DNA of 64,000 nucleotides from Diospyros lotus (lineage: Eukaryota; Streptophyta; Magnoliopsida; Ericales; Ebenaceae). Position 1 is the first letter of the stretch. Each line of letters opens with the position of its first letter. The notes beneath the pieces are model-generated. The model saw only the letters and a program-made list of their open reading frames with translations. It was not told the origin of the DNA and did not search any database. Shown in pieces: positions 21,525 through 33,500 of the stretch. The stretch lies in the NCBI RefSeq assembly GCF_014633365.1, contig NW_026267105.1, forward strand, positions 393,950 through 457,949. The letters run 5' to 3'. A program made the position numbers and the translations under genes.

Positions 21525-22705
21525 AAATAGATTACTTCAGTTCCGGGGTCAAGTTGTGGTAGGAGATAATGATCAGCTTAGGAATCAAATATTACAATTC
21601 CTACATGGTTCACCCCCAGGGGGTCATTCAGGCATAAGATCAACATACCATAAGGTTAAGAAATTATTCTATTGTCCGAAACTTAAGCAGACTGTGATTG
21701 ATTATGTGCTAGCTTGTGACATCTGTTAGCGTTGCAAACACAAGCATGTGGTTGTACCTAGCTTGTTACAACCACTGGGTATTTTAGAGCACGCTTGGAC
21801 CTATCTTTCTATGGATTTCATAGGACTGCTAAAATCAGAAGGAAATGATGTGATTCCAGTGGTAATGGACAAACTCACAAAATTTGCTCACTTCTTGAGT
21901 CTTTCTCATCCCTTTACTGCCCAAGAAGTAGCTAGAGTCTTTATGGATTTGGTGGTGAAATTGCATGTAATTCCACAATCTATTGTGTCTGACACAAACT
22001 CACAATAGTGTCTGACACTGTAATTCCACAATCTGGCCCAGTACCTGCAATTTGCTCACTTATTGGGTATTTGCCACTGTGGATTCTTCCTCTTCAGTAG
22101 CAGCAGTGCATCAATATTTACAGACCTGCCAAGAATTTTTTCAACTCATTAAACGGGAGGTGGCCACTGCCCAAAATTGGATGAAGCAATATGCAGACAA
22201 GAAAAGAAGTGAAAGGGAGTTTTTTGTGGGTGATTTGGTTTATCTCAATATTAAACACTCCCATCAGAAGTCTTTTTCTCATTCTAAGCTCAGTCCAAAG
22301 TATTTTGGACCCTTCTCTATCATTGCTAAGGTTGGTCTTGTTGCCTTTTGCTTGCAGCTTCCACCTGATACTAATATGCATCTAGTTTTCCATGTGTCTT
22401 TATTGAAGAAAACCATTGGATCCACTGCCATTCCTGTCCTACTTTTCCTCCTGTAACTACTGATGGGGATTTCAAGGTGGAACCTACCTTAATTTTGGAT
22501 AAAAGAGTGATTTATAGGAACAATCTTCCTCTTACACAAGTATTGGTCCGGTGGTCCCATCTGCACCTGGACAATAACACCTGGGAATACATGCCTGGTA
22601 TGTAAACTCAATTTCCCCATGCTGCCAAGCTTCTTTGTTTTTCTTGGGGACAAGAAAATTTTGAAGGGAAGGGAAAATGTCAAGCTTTTAAGGTGCAGGA
22701 GATAT
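21525..22705 (+). pseudogene. Gypsy F integrase and C-terminal region
   Basis: Continuation of gypsy F. The integrase zinc finger (HSGIRSTYHKVKKLFY) and ACDIC precede the core (LSMDFIGLLKSEGNDVI, LTKFAHFLSLSHPFTAQEVA). An internal deletion with a short local repeat (AATTCCACAATCT at 21970 and 22022) removes the second half of the core. The C-terminal part resumes at about 22085 (QYADKKRSEREFFVGDLVYL, LSPKYFGPFSII), then a chromodomain-like end (LVRWSHLHLDNNTWEY). It is non-functional. Confidence 0.88.
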
Positions 22706-22942
22706 TGTGAGGACCATTGTAGCAGATTTTTTCTATACCATTGGTGGTTAGCAGTCAGTTACATCCTGTAACTGTTTCTTGATTAGCTGTATATAAAGCT
22801 GCACCAACTTCTATTAGAGAATAACAAGAATTTGAATACAATTCTCATATTCCCTCTCTGTTTTCTCTCTATTCCTCTCTCTTCCATTCTTCCTTCTCGT
22901 TTCTACATTAGAAACCCTAGATTCAAGTCCTAAGTCTTGACA
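22706..22942 (+). repeat. Gypsy F 3' LTR
   Basis: About 237 bp, starting TGTGAGGACCATTG after a purine-rich stretch (GGTGCAGGAGATAT) and ending AGTCTTGACA. It contains CTGTATATAAAGCTGCACC as a TATA-like box and ends in pyrimidine-rich sequence. The 5' LTR is not present. It is followed at once by copia G sequence. Confidence 0.75.
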
Positions 22943-23626
22943 GTCCCCTTAAGAATGACCTATACTAGGCCAGATATTGCATTTACAGTCAACAAGTTGA
23001 ATCAATTTCTTGTAGCTCCTAAACAGCAGCATTGGCAGGCTTGTATCAGACTACTAACTATTGAGGCATACACCGATGCAGATCATGCTGGCCATAGGGT
23101 TACCAAAAAATCTACAAGTGGTTTGTGTGTCTATTTGGGTGGAAATTTACTTATTTGGAGTTAAAAGAAGCAGTCAGTAGTGGCCAGATCAGTTGGTGAA
23201 GCGGAATATAAAGCTCTAGCTCAAGGAGTCACAGAAGTTTTGTGGATAAAATCCTCCTTATCCTTTTCCAGATCACCAGTACTATGGGTGACAATACTGC
23301 AGCAAAGAGTATAGTTGGAAATCCTGTTTTTCTTTCTTGGACTGAACATCTTGAGATCGATATTCATTTTGTCTGGAAAAAAGTTGAAAATGGTGATGTT
23401 GATATCAAATATATACCATCTGAGCATCAAACAACATATATTTTTACAAAGGGGCTTTCTCGGGATTGGTTCTTATCTTTGTGTCACAAGTTATGTCAGA
23501 AGATTTCTCCTCAGTTTCCTTTGAAGGACACTGCTGAAGAGGGAATTTTAAAAGATTTTAAGACTCAAGAACAAGCAGAGCACAATGCTTCTATGCAAGC
23601 TACCAGGTGTCATTTGAGGGGGGGAA
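22943..23626 (+). pseudogene. Copia G RNase H and pol end
   Basis: + strand end of a copia pol: RPDIAFTVNKLNQFLVAPKQ, then RNase H (AYTDADHAGHRVTKKSTSGL, SVVARSVGEAEYKALAQGV), with a TAA near 23162 and a frame break near 23245. The tail carries DIKYIPSEHQTTYIFTKGLS, the usual C-terminus of copia RNase H. A polypurine tract (TTTGAGGGGGGGAA, 23613-23626) precedes the LTR. Confidence 0.88.
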
Positions 23627-23870
23627 TGTTATGGATAATATTACTTCAAATTACGAAGAATAGAAGTAAGCGAATAGAAGGAGAGTTTGTTTAGTTTCTT
23701 GTTTTGTGGACAGTATATTTTCAGTTTCTTTCTTAGCTTATGTGGCAGTCAGTTTGTTACAAACAGAACAGCTGGCAGGCTTGTTAGTTGTTGAATAACA
23801 GAGAGCAGTACTATTAATTCAATTCAGTCTCTACAGTTTTGATTATCTCTCTAGCTCTTACGAAAGGGAA
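23627..23870 (+). repeat. Copia G 3' LTR (right end uncertain)
   Basis: Begins TGTTATGGATAATATTAC right after the polypurine tract. Its right boundary is unclear because gypsy-type coding begins near 23870; the LTR may be truncated. Confidence 0.6.
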
Positions 23871-24165
23871 TTCTGTAGTTTTAGTAGTAGTTAATAGATT
23901 GACTAAATGTGCTCATTTTGAGTTCTACCCTCCCTTTTTACTGCACTCAAGGTAGCAAAATTGTTTATAAACATGGTGGTCAAGCTGTCATGGTTTCCCA
24001 AAATCTCTCGGAACTGATAGAGATCCAGTTTTTGTCAGCCTATTTTGGCAAAATATGTTCAAGCACAATGGTACCTCTGTTAAATATATCTCAGTGTACC
24101 GTCATGGGCATAATAAGGTTATTAGTTGATGCCTGGAACAATACTTAAAAGTCCTTTGTTTAATT
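23871..24165 (+). pseudogene. Gypsy H integrase scrap
   Basis: Degraded + strand gypsy integrase core: VLVVVNRLTKCAHF, then readable pieces of FTALKVAKLF and FWQNMF, and a final CLEQYLKVL. There are many frame changes. It is the last recognisable retroelement piece before the host exon at 24475. Confidence 0.75.
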
Positions 24166-24474
24166 GATGCACTTATATCTTCTAATGATAATTTGTTTAT
24201 GCATGAACTTTGAGGTGTGCCGAGTGTCCAGTATAACTCACTCATGTTTCATGCAAAATCTTGAAAGGTGGTTGTTTACATTGGAGAATATACTTACACA
24301 TAATAAGGCTGTAGCATCTAAATTTTATTACTGTATGGAGATAAAAGATAACTGCAACCTCAAGTCACAATTTTTAAAATATTTTCCCTTTCAGGCCTTT
24401 TATATTTAAGTCTGTATCAAACTGCAAAATTTCAGTTCTTTCCCTTACGTATGATCTTTAATTCCAACTTTCAG
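24166..24474 (+). other. Host intron sequence before window exon 1
   Basis: AT-rich, no domain or repeat recognised. It ends in the acceptor TCCAACTTTCAG at 24463-24474. The upstream exons of the sulfurase gene were not found anywhere in 1-24474. Confidence 0.6.
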
Positions 24475-24591
24475 GTTTTATATGATGAACTGGGTCCTAT
24501 AGTTTCATTCAACTTGAAAAGACCAGATGGCTCTTGGTTTGGTTATCGTGAGGTGGAGAAATTGGCTTCCTTGTCTGGGATTCAGCTTAGG
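24475..24591 (+). CDS. ABA3: ABA3 window exon 1 (NifS-like domain)
   Basis: 39 codons in phase 0, from [14 protein letters not shown] to [10 protein letters not shown]. The block [20 protein letters not shown] is strongly conserved in plant Moco sulfurases. The acceptor is TTTCAG at 24469-24474 and the donor is GTAAGA at 24592. It belongs to the C-terminal lobe of the cysteine desulfurase domain, just before the active-site cysteine loop. Confidence 0.93.
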
Positions 24592-27500
24592 GTAAGATTT
24601 AAGAAATGCTAACCGATCATGTTTTCTTTGTTTATTTTATATGACAAATCATTTGACAAGTGGTTTCTCCAATGGAAACTTTTGTTTGTCACTTGTGCCT
24701 GACCTTAAACAGATGCTACTCCTAAATTTCCATAGCTACACTTTCTTCTTTCTTTTTTTCTTTTCTTTCTTTATTGTATGTTGGAGAGTCCTAAGTAAAT
24801 GAGGAGTGCTACCGGGATTAAAAGAGATAAAGGAGAGAATTCTAAGCTGCTAAAGGAATCGGTCAAAACCAGATAAAGACAGCAGAAATAATTAAAGATA
24901 AAGCTCCTAGAAATCAGGAGGAATAATAGGAGTAGATGTGATTGTTATCCTTTCTTATTTATAGCTTAAATTCTGTTGTATTTTATCTTCCTATTGTATT
25001 TTATCTCCTAAATATTAGGATTAGATAGCATAGAATCCTGTATAAGTAGAATTCTTTTCATGGAATCAAGTAACGAGTTTGATTTCCACAAACTCAGTTG
25101 TAGTTCCCAGGTTCCATACCTTAGGAACCAAAATTGTTCATTGTAATTAAATAGTTATAGTTTCTACTATTGTTTCTTTCAGTTTTCTCATCCATCCATT
25201 TCTCCTTGTTCATGAATGAGAAATATTTTGTACCTCCACCATTTTTACAAAAGCTGAAAGCATAATTATTATGATGCCCCGCTCCCACTTACGGGTGTCA
25301 CTTGTAAACAATTATTCGAACTGCTCACATACCCGGTCATTTGTCAAGGGCGGACTATGTTTCAACACGAAACGCCTTAGGTGGGAACTAGGTTTCGTCC
25401 TTCCCTTCCCTCAATTCCAGGATCAATTAGTAGATTTGGGCTTTAACCATACCACACTTGGTTAATTAATTTCCCTTAAGTTTGCCCAATCATCATTTTT
25501 AATTCTTCTTCTTTCCAAGAATTCCACCGAGCTCCATAAAATTCAAAATTCCAATCAACCCATTGAGTTGTTTACCAATTTCAAGGAAAAACTCAAATAA
25601 TTTAAATTTCCAAAAAAATTGGCATATTCTCTAAAAATACCCAAAATCCCTTTATTTTTCAAAATTCCTCCGAGACCTGAAATCAACCAAGAAAAGCCCC
25701 AAAATCCCCAATTTTTTCAAAATTTTGAAACAAAATTGGCTGGCGGGGCCTGCTGGTGCACCCGGGGCCCTGCAGTGCGTTGGCCGTGGGCCACGCTCAC
25801 CTGCCGTGCGCCCCCGTGCACCCGCTGCCATTGTGGCCCCCTACAGGCCACCTGGTGGCCTTGCTACTGCCTTCCACCACTTTAACCCCCCCCCCCCTTT
25901 TTTTTTTTTTCTCTTGGACTTCCTAGTCCAAATTTTCCAGCTTTCATACACATCATACATACCCCAAAAGTACCCATTTTCTTCTTCCACAAAGCTTACA
26001 CACAACAAAAGAAAAATAATATTTCTTACACCCATTCATGGTGCTTATTACAACATAAATCAATACAACAAAAATAGGCTTCCATAAGCCATACAATAGT
26101 CTTGAATCTTCATTCCCATGCTATCCCATTTTTGCCTTGACTTTCCCATGCCTTGACAACCTATATGTGAGGGTAAAACCTCGTGAGCTATTAAGCTCAA
26201 TAAGGGTGCAATGACAATAAGCATGAACATGAATATAAAATGTGATGCCAAAACATGCAATGCAACAAAGTTTGGGTTTTCACATCCTCACAACCACCTT
26301 GGTTTGAGGCTTAAACCTACCCTACCCCACACAACCTCATGGTCATAGATCCTTGAACACAAACAACATGTCAATGCACACATATTAGTTCATGAACCAT
26401 ATTTACAACCTTGCGAGCCACCATCCCATGGGGCTATCCCTTACCTTTCCTATTCTTTGAAGCCTCAAGAACTTCCTAGCTTCATTCCCAACTCTTCTTC
26501 TTAAGAGATCCTTGAAACAAAATTTAAAGAGACTAAGCTACCATTAAATGGAACAAAAGGAACTTGCATACTACCCTAAGGAAGAATACTTACCTTTCTT
26601 CCTTTCCTTTTCTTCTCATTTCTTCTTCATCTTCCATTCTTTTCTCTCTACAAATGGCCAAAGGAAGACAAAGTCTTCCTTACTTGCTAATTTATACTAA
26701 TTTTCCCCACTTTCAAGAATGGATCCTAACCCTTAGATCTTTGTGGATTTAAGAGAATAAATCCTAGCCCTTCACCAAAAGCACAATCCATGTGCTTTAA
26801 TAAAAATAAATCTTGGCCATTCACTTTTCTTTAAAGAATAAATCTTAGCCATTGAAAGCAACACAATCCATGGCCTTTAATCTTCTTAAATATCCACCAT
26901 TGGATTATATCTCACTTTACAAGTTTAGATCTCAACCATCCAAAGAAAACACACTCCATGTGCTCTTCAAGAATAAATCCACACCCTTGGATTTTTCAAG
27001 AACCACCCACCACCCTTGGATCAAGTCTTCCAATCCATAAATAAATTCTATTTTCTATTTATTTAATTTGAACTATTTTCAAGCCCATCATCTTGAAAGA
27101 CATAAATATATATCATCACATATATAATAAATCTCACATTTTCATAGCATTAATGGGAGATAATTTTCCATTTCATTTGAATTTTCTTTTAATCAAACAC
27201 CATCATTACATGAATGACTAATTCCCATTAACATTTGGATTTATTTAATCCCACCATTTTACTTGAACAAGACTTTGCCAAGTGTCATCTCTAGACACTA
27301 ACCTTGGCTTCCAAGTTTCCATCCAAGCCATCCATGTGTCTTCACCACATTTATTCACCAAATTTATGGAAAATCATTTATTTCCTCAGATAATTGAATA
27401 TTCACTATTTTTCCTATTTTTGATAATTTAATTCCCTTATGGAATTCCACTCCAAATTACTAAAATGCTATTTGTGAATTATTAATCCCATTTATCACCA

Positions 27501-30500
27501 CATAAATACCAAAATGGGAAATTAATTCACTTCCATACTTAATTCCATCTAAGAATTATTTTCAATTTACCAAATTACCCTTTATTGGACTTCACTATCC
27601 AAATTACCAAAATACCCCTCTCATAGGGCACCATTACTCTCAAAGATCCATCACCTTCTCAAGGGAAAATTTTGGAAGTTTCTCACTTTCTTTCTCAATC
27701 TCTTAACACCAGTAACACAGGGTGTTACAATTATGCATTTGCAATGGTACTAAACAAGCATCTCTTTTCAATCATCGTGTGAATTACAGTTTAAGAAAGT
27801 ATTGATCTTCTCATTTTTTAACCATGATACCATCTATGGTCTATAGCATATGTGTCATAGGAAATAATTTTGTTTTGTTGCTTGCGTACATTCTGAATAT
27901 CAGGTTACTGATTGTCCCTAAAGCTAAAGCTGTTATGGATGGTCCTAGTAACCAATGTCAAGCTTTCACACCATTCTGCAATGGAACCACATGGAGAGAC
28001 AAATTAATCCTTTTTTGTTGAATATGTTCACTTTTTATCAGCATGATAGGACATGAGACATCCGAGATGTGTTGTGCTATTATTTATATGGTAATGCTAT
28101 TTGTACATAGTATTTTAACACTCACAGAATTATAAATATTTCTCATAAATTATCAACTAATTTTCATTTTGCTATGTGTAAGAAGTGTTTATAGGTTTTA
28201 AAAAAAGTATAAGTTGTTTATAATTTTCAAAAATTAGAAACATTTTTAATTTTTAATGTGTTTATAATTTTTTAAAAGTAGTTGATAATTTCATGAAGTG
28301 TTGTTAATTATTTGAAAAAATACTTATAATTTTGTGAGTGTCAAGCACAGTGTCAAAATATTGTGTATAAATAGCATTACCGTTGTTTATATTTGTGTTT
28401 AAGCACGAGAGTATATATGCATCTCTCTATATTGCAGGGGTTCTTATATCTTATCCTTGAGGGAGAAAAATAATTTCAGCCACCCACCTAGCTTTATGGT
28501 TTACTAATACTGGTTTCATCATTATTTTTTCCTTGTTTTTTATGTAGACAGGATGCTTTTGCAATCCTGGTGCCTGCGCTAAATATCTTGGCTTGTCTCA
28601 CTCAGATCTTCTTTCCAACATAGAGGTATTCCTCATACCTTGTTGGTTTCTGCCTCTGGTTGTTTATAAGAATGGTCTCTAGAATGCAGAAGCATTGAGT
28701 TTGTTCTTAGCCAATCATTTTACTTCTTGAATTTAGGCTGGGCATATTTGCTGGGATGATCATGACATAGTGCATGGGAAACCTACAGGAGCCGTTAGAA
28801 TATCATTTGGCTATATGTCAACATTTGAAGATGCCAGGGTAAAGGTTCTTTCATTTTCATGTAGCATTTGAATTCAGTTGTTTGAAGATGCTGAAACATA
28901 TAACCCTAAAGCCGCTGTCCTTAACTCACTACGCAAGGGAGGGCCCATAAGATAATACTAAATCTTGATTCTTCATACAGTGAAAATTTCCTGCAATTAT
29001 TCTCTGATTCATTATCTTTTTTAGTTTTCTCTTTCCAAAAAATGATTCTTTTTTGGTTCTACTTCTACATCTAGATATTAAGTTATATCAATAAATTATC
29101 ATCCTTTAATGTAGAAATGAAAACAAAATCACACACATGGGAAACAACTCTATTTTTCAATTCAATAATCAAGACTGCTTGAACTTTACACCAAGAGAAT
29201 TTTATATAGGATGTGAACAAACCCTACTTAGAGAAGAAAATACTTTAAATGAAGAAATAATAGACTAATTAGGAAAAAAATAAAGTTACTGATTTGATAA
29301 TTTCTAAATTTATGCCTAAGAGTAGATTTTCCTCAAAATCCTAGATTTAGTTTTTCACCAATTATCTGAGGGTTACTTAGCAGGAAATTTTAACCAGTAA
29401 GGATTCTTATCAATCTAATGATCCTTCTCTCTGCTCTCCACTTTGTGTGCATGCAGAAATGTCTAGACTTCCTGGCTAATTACTTTGTATCAGTGCAAAA
29501 TCAGCCTGCACGCATATTACCATCAGGAGCAAGGTCCATTCACCTTCCAACCAAAGGTGATTTTCCATACCTCATTTACTCTGCTACTGGTTAATGTAAT
29601 TTATAGCTTTATTGTTTCTCAAGCTTTCTGATGTTTCTTTTCCCTTTTCTTCTGTTTTTGTCTATTAGAATATCATGAGAATATTGGTAGAATATTTTGA
29701 GACTATTTTATAGATCCTATGTTGGAAAATGATTTAAACCAAGTGGCTTAAATTAATGAGTTGGAAGCTCAATAAGCTTGGTCATCCAGAAGACATACAT
29801 TAACTAGAGAGGTTATACATTAATTAAGAACTCTATAAGACATTTAGAAATTAAGAAGGCATTCTAAATGTCTTTATAAATTAAGAAGTCCAAAGGATTT
29901 GTCTTCAAATATTAAAACATTCATTACGAAAATTCCTATATATCATTTTTACTTAACATATGTATTATTTTTAAATTGCAGTCCCTGAAAGAGCAGCTGC
30001 AAGATGTTATCTTCAATCTATTACCATCTACCCAATAAAGTCTTGTGCAGGGTTCCAAGTAGACAGCTGGCCTCTGTGCAGTAGTGGTAACTATATATTC
30101 GTAGCAAATATCATGTTTTGATTATTTAAACATATGACTGTTAGATGCATGTGAAAGTTGATATATAATGAACTCTTTTACTTTCGTGTAAATCATTCCC
30201 TTCCAATAGGCAAGGCATTAGTAATCATTAGCTGTTTAAATAATTAGATGCATACAGATGAATTTTTTATATGCAAGAATACATTTTTGAGATAACTCAT
30301 GTGACAATAAATATCAGGGTTCTATGATTTCTATCATACTCGCTGCGGGGAATTATGACCTGCAAGTTAGGTGTTCTATTTCATCTTATGACTTTGTACT
30401 AACTGATTGGCTAATTTATCTTCCACAATTAAATCTCATTTAATTACACAATTAACCTTAAATGTAAATATTGACTCCACCATTTTTTGCATTAATATAA

Positions 30501-33500
30501 TTGCTCGTATCATGCTTTGAATACCCTAAACAAGAGAGAAACAATTTAATTTAGTAAACAAAATGATGATGCAAAGCCTATAAGCGATGTTAATCCCAAT
30601 AGCTCTCTTTACACCTATTTATTTATTTATTTATTTATTTGAGCAGGATTGTTATATGATCGAGAGTGGCTCCTCAAAAGCCTGAGCGGTGAAGTTCTTA
30701 CACAAAAAAGGGTAAAACTTTTCTTCATGATGCCACAGTCCTTAATGTTGCATCAATTCTGCACTGAGTCTCACCGGAACAAGTGAGGATAAAATCTTTA
30801 GTTACCGTTGAATGATCTATTATTTTGCTTAATGTACTATGATTTGTTTTTTGAAGGACTATTCTTGAATAAGCATAGTAACAATCTAAAGTTGTGCATG
30901 ATACATCTCCTCATTACTAATTCTATATGGAATTAAATTCATTTTCATACTGGTGATTATTTGATATTTTTTGGAATTTTTCAGGTGTTTTTAATTGGTT
31001 GACATATAATATATAGCTTTCTAGTTTTACCCTAGGCTATTTGGAACTGCCTAAAAATTTAACATTTGTTTAGATTGACGAGAAGCTTTCTGGATCAATT
31101 CAAAAAGAAAGGATGACCAAATAATTCATAGATCTCTATCATTAATGTTCTGTCAGAATTGTTTCATTTAGACATTCAATGTGTCAAGTACGCACACATT
31201 CACTCACAAAGTCCAAACTTTAACCAGAGAATGCAATTTGAGGTCGCACTTGGCATGTGACATCCATGAACTTATGACGATTCTGGCTAATGGTTGGTGA
31301 CAATTGGAGAATGTGTGTGTGTGTGATAGAGAGAGAGAGAGAAATTCTTGATTCATAGTTAGGTATATATACAACTCTAAAAACAAACTCAACTCACTCA
31401 AGGCAACTAAGAGAAACACAACACTATGTATAATACTACAAAGTTGTATCCTCCGCACCCCTGCAAGTAGGTATGTATATATCATTAGCTTGGTACAAAT
31501 GTAGTCAAGCCGTAGACCTTGTAATGCCTTTGTAAGAAGATTAGCTAGTTAGTCATTAGAGCCAACAAACGAGATACTAATCTCTTTTGAACCTTACTTT
31601 TGTCTCACAAAGTGAGAGTCTATCTCTATGTGTTTAGTCCACTCATGAAAAACAAGACTAGAGGCAATATGTAGGGTTGCCTGATTATCGCAAATAAAAC
31701 TATCTCCAAATCTCAACTCCTCAAGAAGTTGTTTAAGCCAAACCAACTCACATGTGGCTAAGGCCATTGCCTAATACTCTACTTTAGTACTAGATTTAGC
31801 CACAACATTCAATTTTTTACTCTTCCAAGACACTAAATTACCTCCAACCAATATGCAATAGCCTAAGGTAGAGCATCTATTGATGGGACAACTAGCCCAA
31901 TTAGCATTAGTATATCCAACAGTCTACTCATGTCCCCTGTTCTCAAACAAGCCCTTACCAGGAGCACTCTTAATGTGCCTCAAGATATGCATTAAGGGGT
32001 GTCAGTGGTTGTAACTAGGGGTGTCCAAGAATTAACTCATCACACGAATAAAAAAAGAGATGTCTACCCAATACCAACTTTATCATTACAAATAATAACA
32101 CTGTCATCTACATACACCACCAAGCACATAACACCAATAGTAGAATGGCAATAGAAAACAGAATGATCGACTTCACTTCTAGTCATACCAAAAGACTGTA
32201 TGATAGAACTAAAGCGACCAAACCAACACCAAGGAGACTGCTTCAAGACTTGTTCAAGTGACACATCACCCTAGACTGCTCCTAAGCAACAAACCCAAGA
32301 GGTTGCTCCCAAATACACCACCTCCAAAAGGTCACCATGAGAAAAGCATTCTTAATATTTAGTTGGTAAAGAGGCCATTGCTAAATAGCAACCATAGTAA
32401 GAAAGACATAGACAAAAGCAATCTTAGCCACTTGAGAGAATATATCACCATAATCCAACCCAAAAATCTAAGCATAGCCCTTAACAACTAACTAGGCCTT
32501 TAATGGTGCCATATGAACCAACCTTAATAGTAAACACCCATCAATAACCAACAGTAGACACACACACCCCCCAAGGGAGAGGAATAAGATCCCATATCTC
32601 ATTAGCTAACAAGGTAAACATCTCCTCAGCCATAGCACCCAAGAAAGAAGCTTTTGCATCTTTCTTAGGAATAAAAATAGAAGAAAGAGCATGACCAAAA
32701 GTGAAATGGGATGATGACAATGATAGCTCATAAAAGTATAAATAGGATGAGGGTTTTGAGTGGATTGCGTATCTCGACGAACTGACCAGGCCTTTAATGG
32801 TGCCATATGAACCAACCTTAATAGTAAACACCCATCAATAACCAACAGTAGCCCCCCCCCCCCCCCCCCGCAAGGAGAGGAACAAGATCCCATGTCTCAT
32901 TAGCCAACAAGGTAAACATCTCCTCGGCTATAGCATCTTGCCACCCAAGAAAGAAGCGTTTGCATCTTTCTTAGGAATGGAAATAGAAGAAAGAGCATGA
33001 CCAAAAGCAAAATAGGATGGTGACAATGATAACTCATAAAGTATAAATAGGATGAGGGTTTTGAGTGGATTGTGTATCTCGATGAACAAGAGCATGGGCA
33101 AAACTGAAGGGAGTTGAAACAATGGTTTCTTCTGAAGGAAGGCATGGGCCTGAAGGAACATCACCATCTGCAATCAGAGGCGTTAGAGCTACTACAAGAG
33201 GCTCTAGAGAAGATGGTGGTCTAGAACAATAATGATAAACCTAAAAAGGAGCAACAAAGACTGGGATTGGAGAAAGGAAAGATGGAATAGAAAGAACATC
33301 ATGAAGATGGGAAGAGGAAGCACCAAATGATGAAGACAAAAAGGGCACAAACTCAAAGAAGGTGACATCATAAGAGAGAAAGTATCTACCAAGATTAGGT
33401 GAGTAACACGTATATCTGTTCTGAAGACGAAAATAATCTAGAAACACACATTTAACAAAGCAATATGCTAATTTATCATGACCAGGTGAGAGAAGATGGG

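Noticed and set aside
24166..24474. A further upstream sulfurase exon
   Set aside because: No conserved family block could be read in any + frame; the sequence looks intronic or gypsy-derived.
25619..26087. Open frames around the GC-rich island of the intron 1 solo LTR
   Set aside because: No domain, overlapping alternatives, and located within a non-coding LTR.
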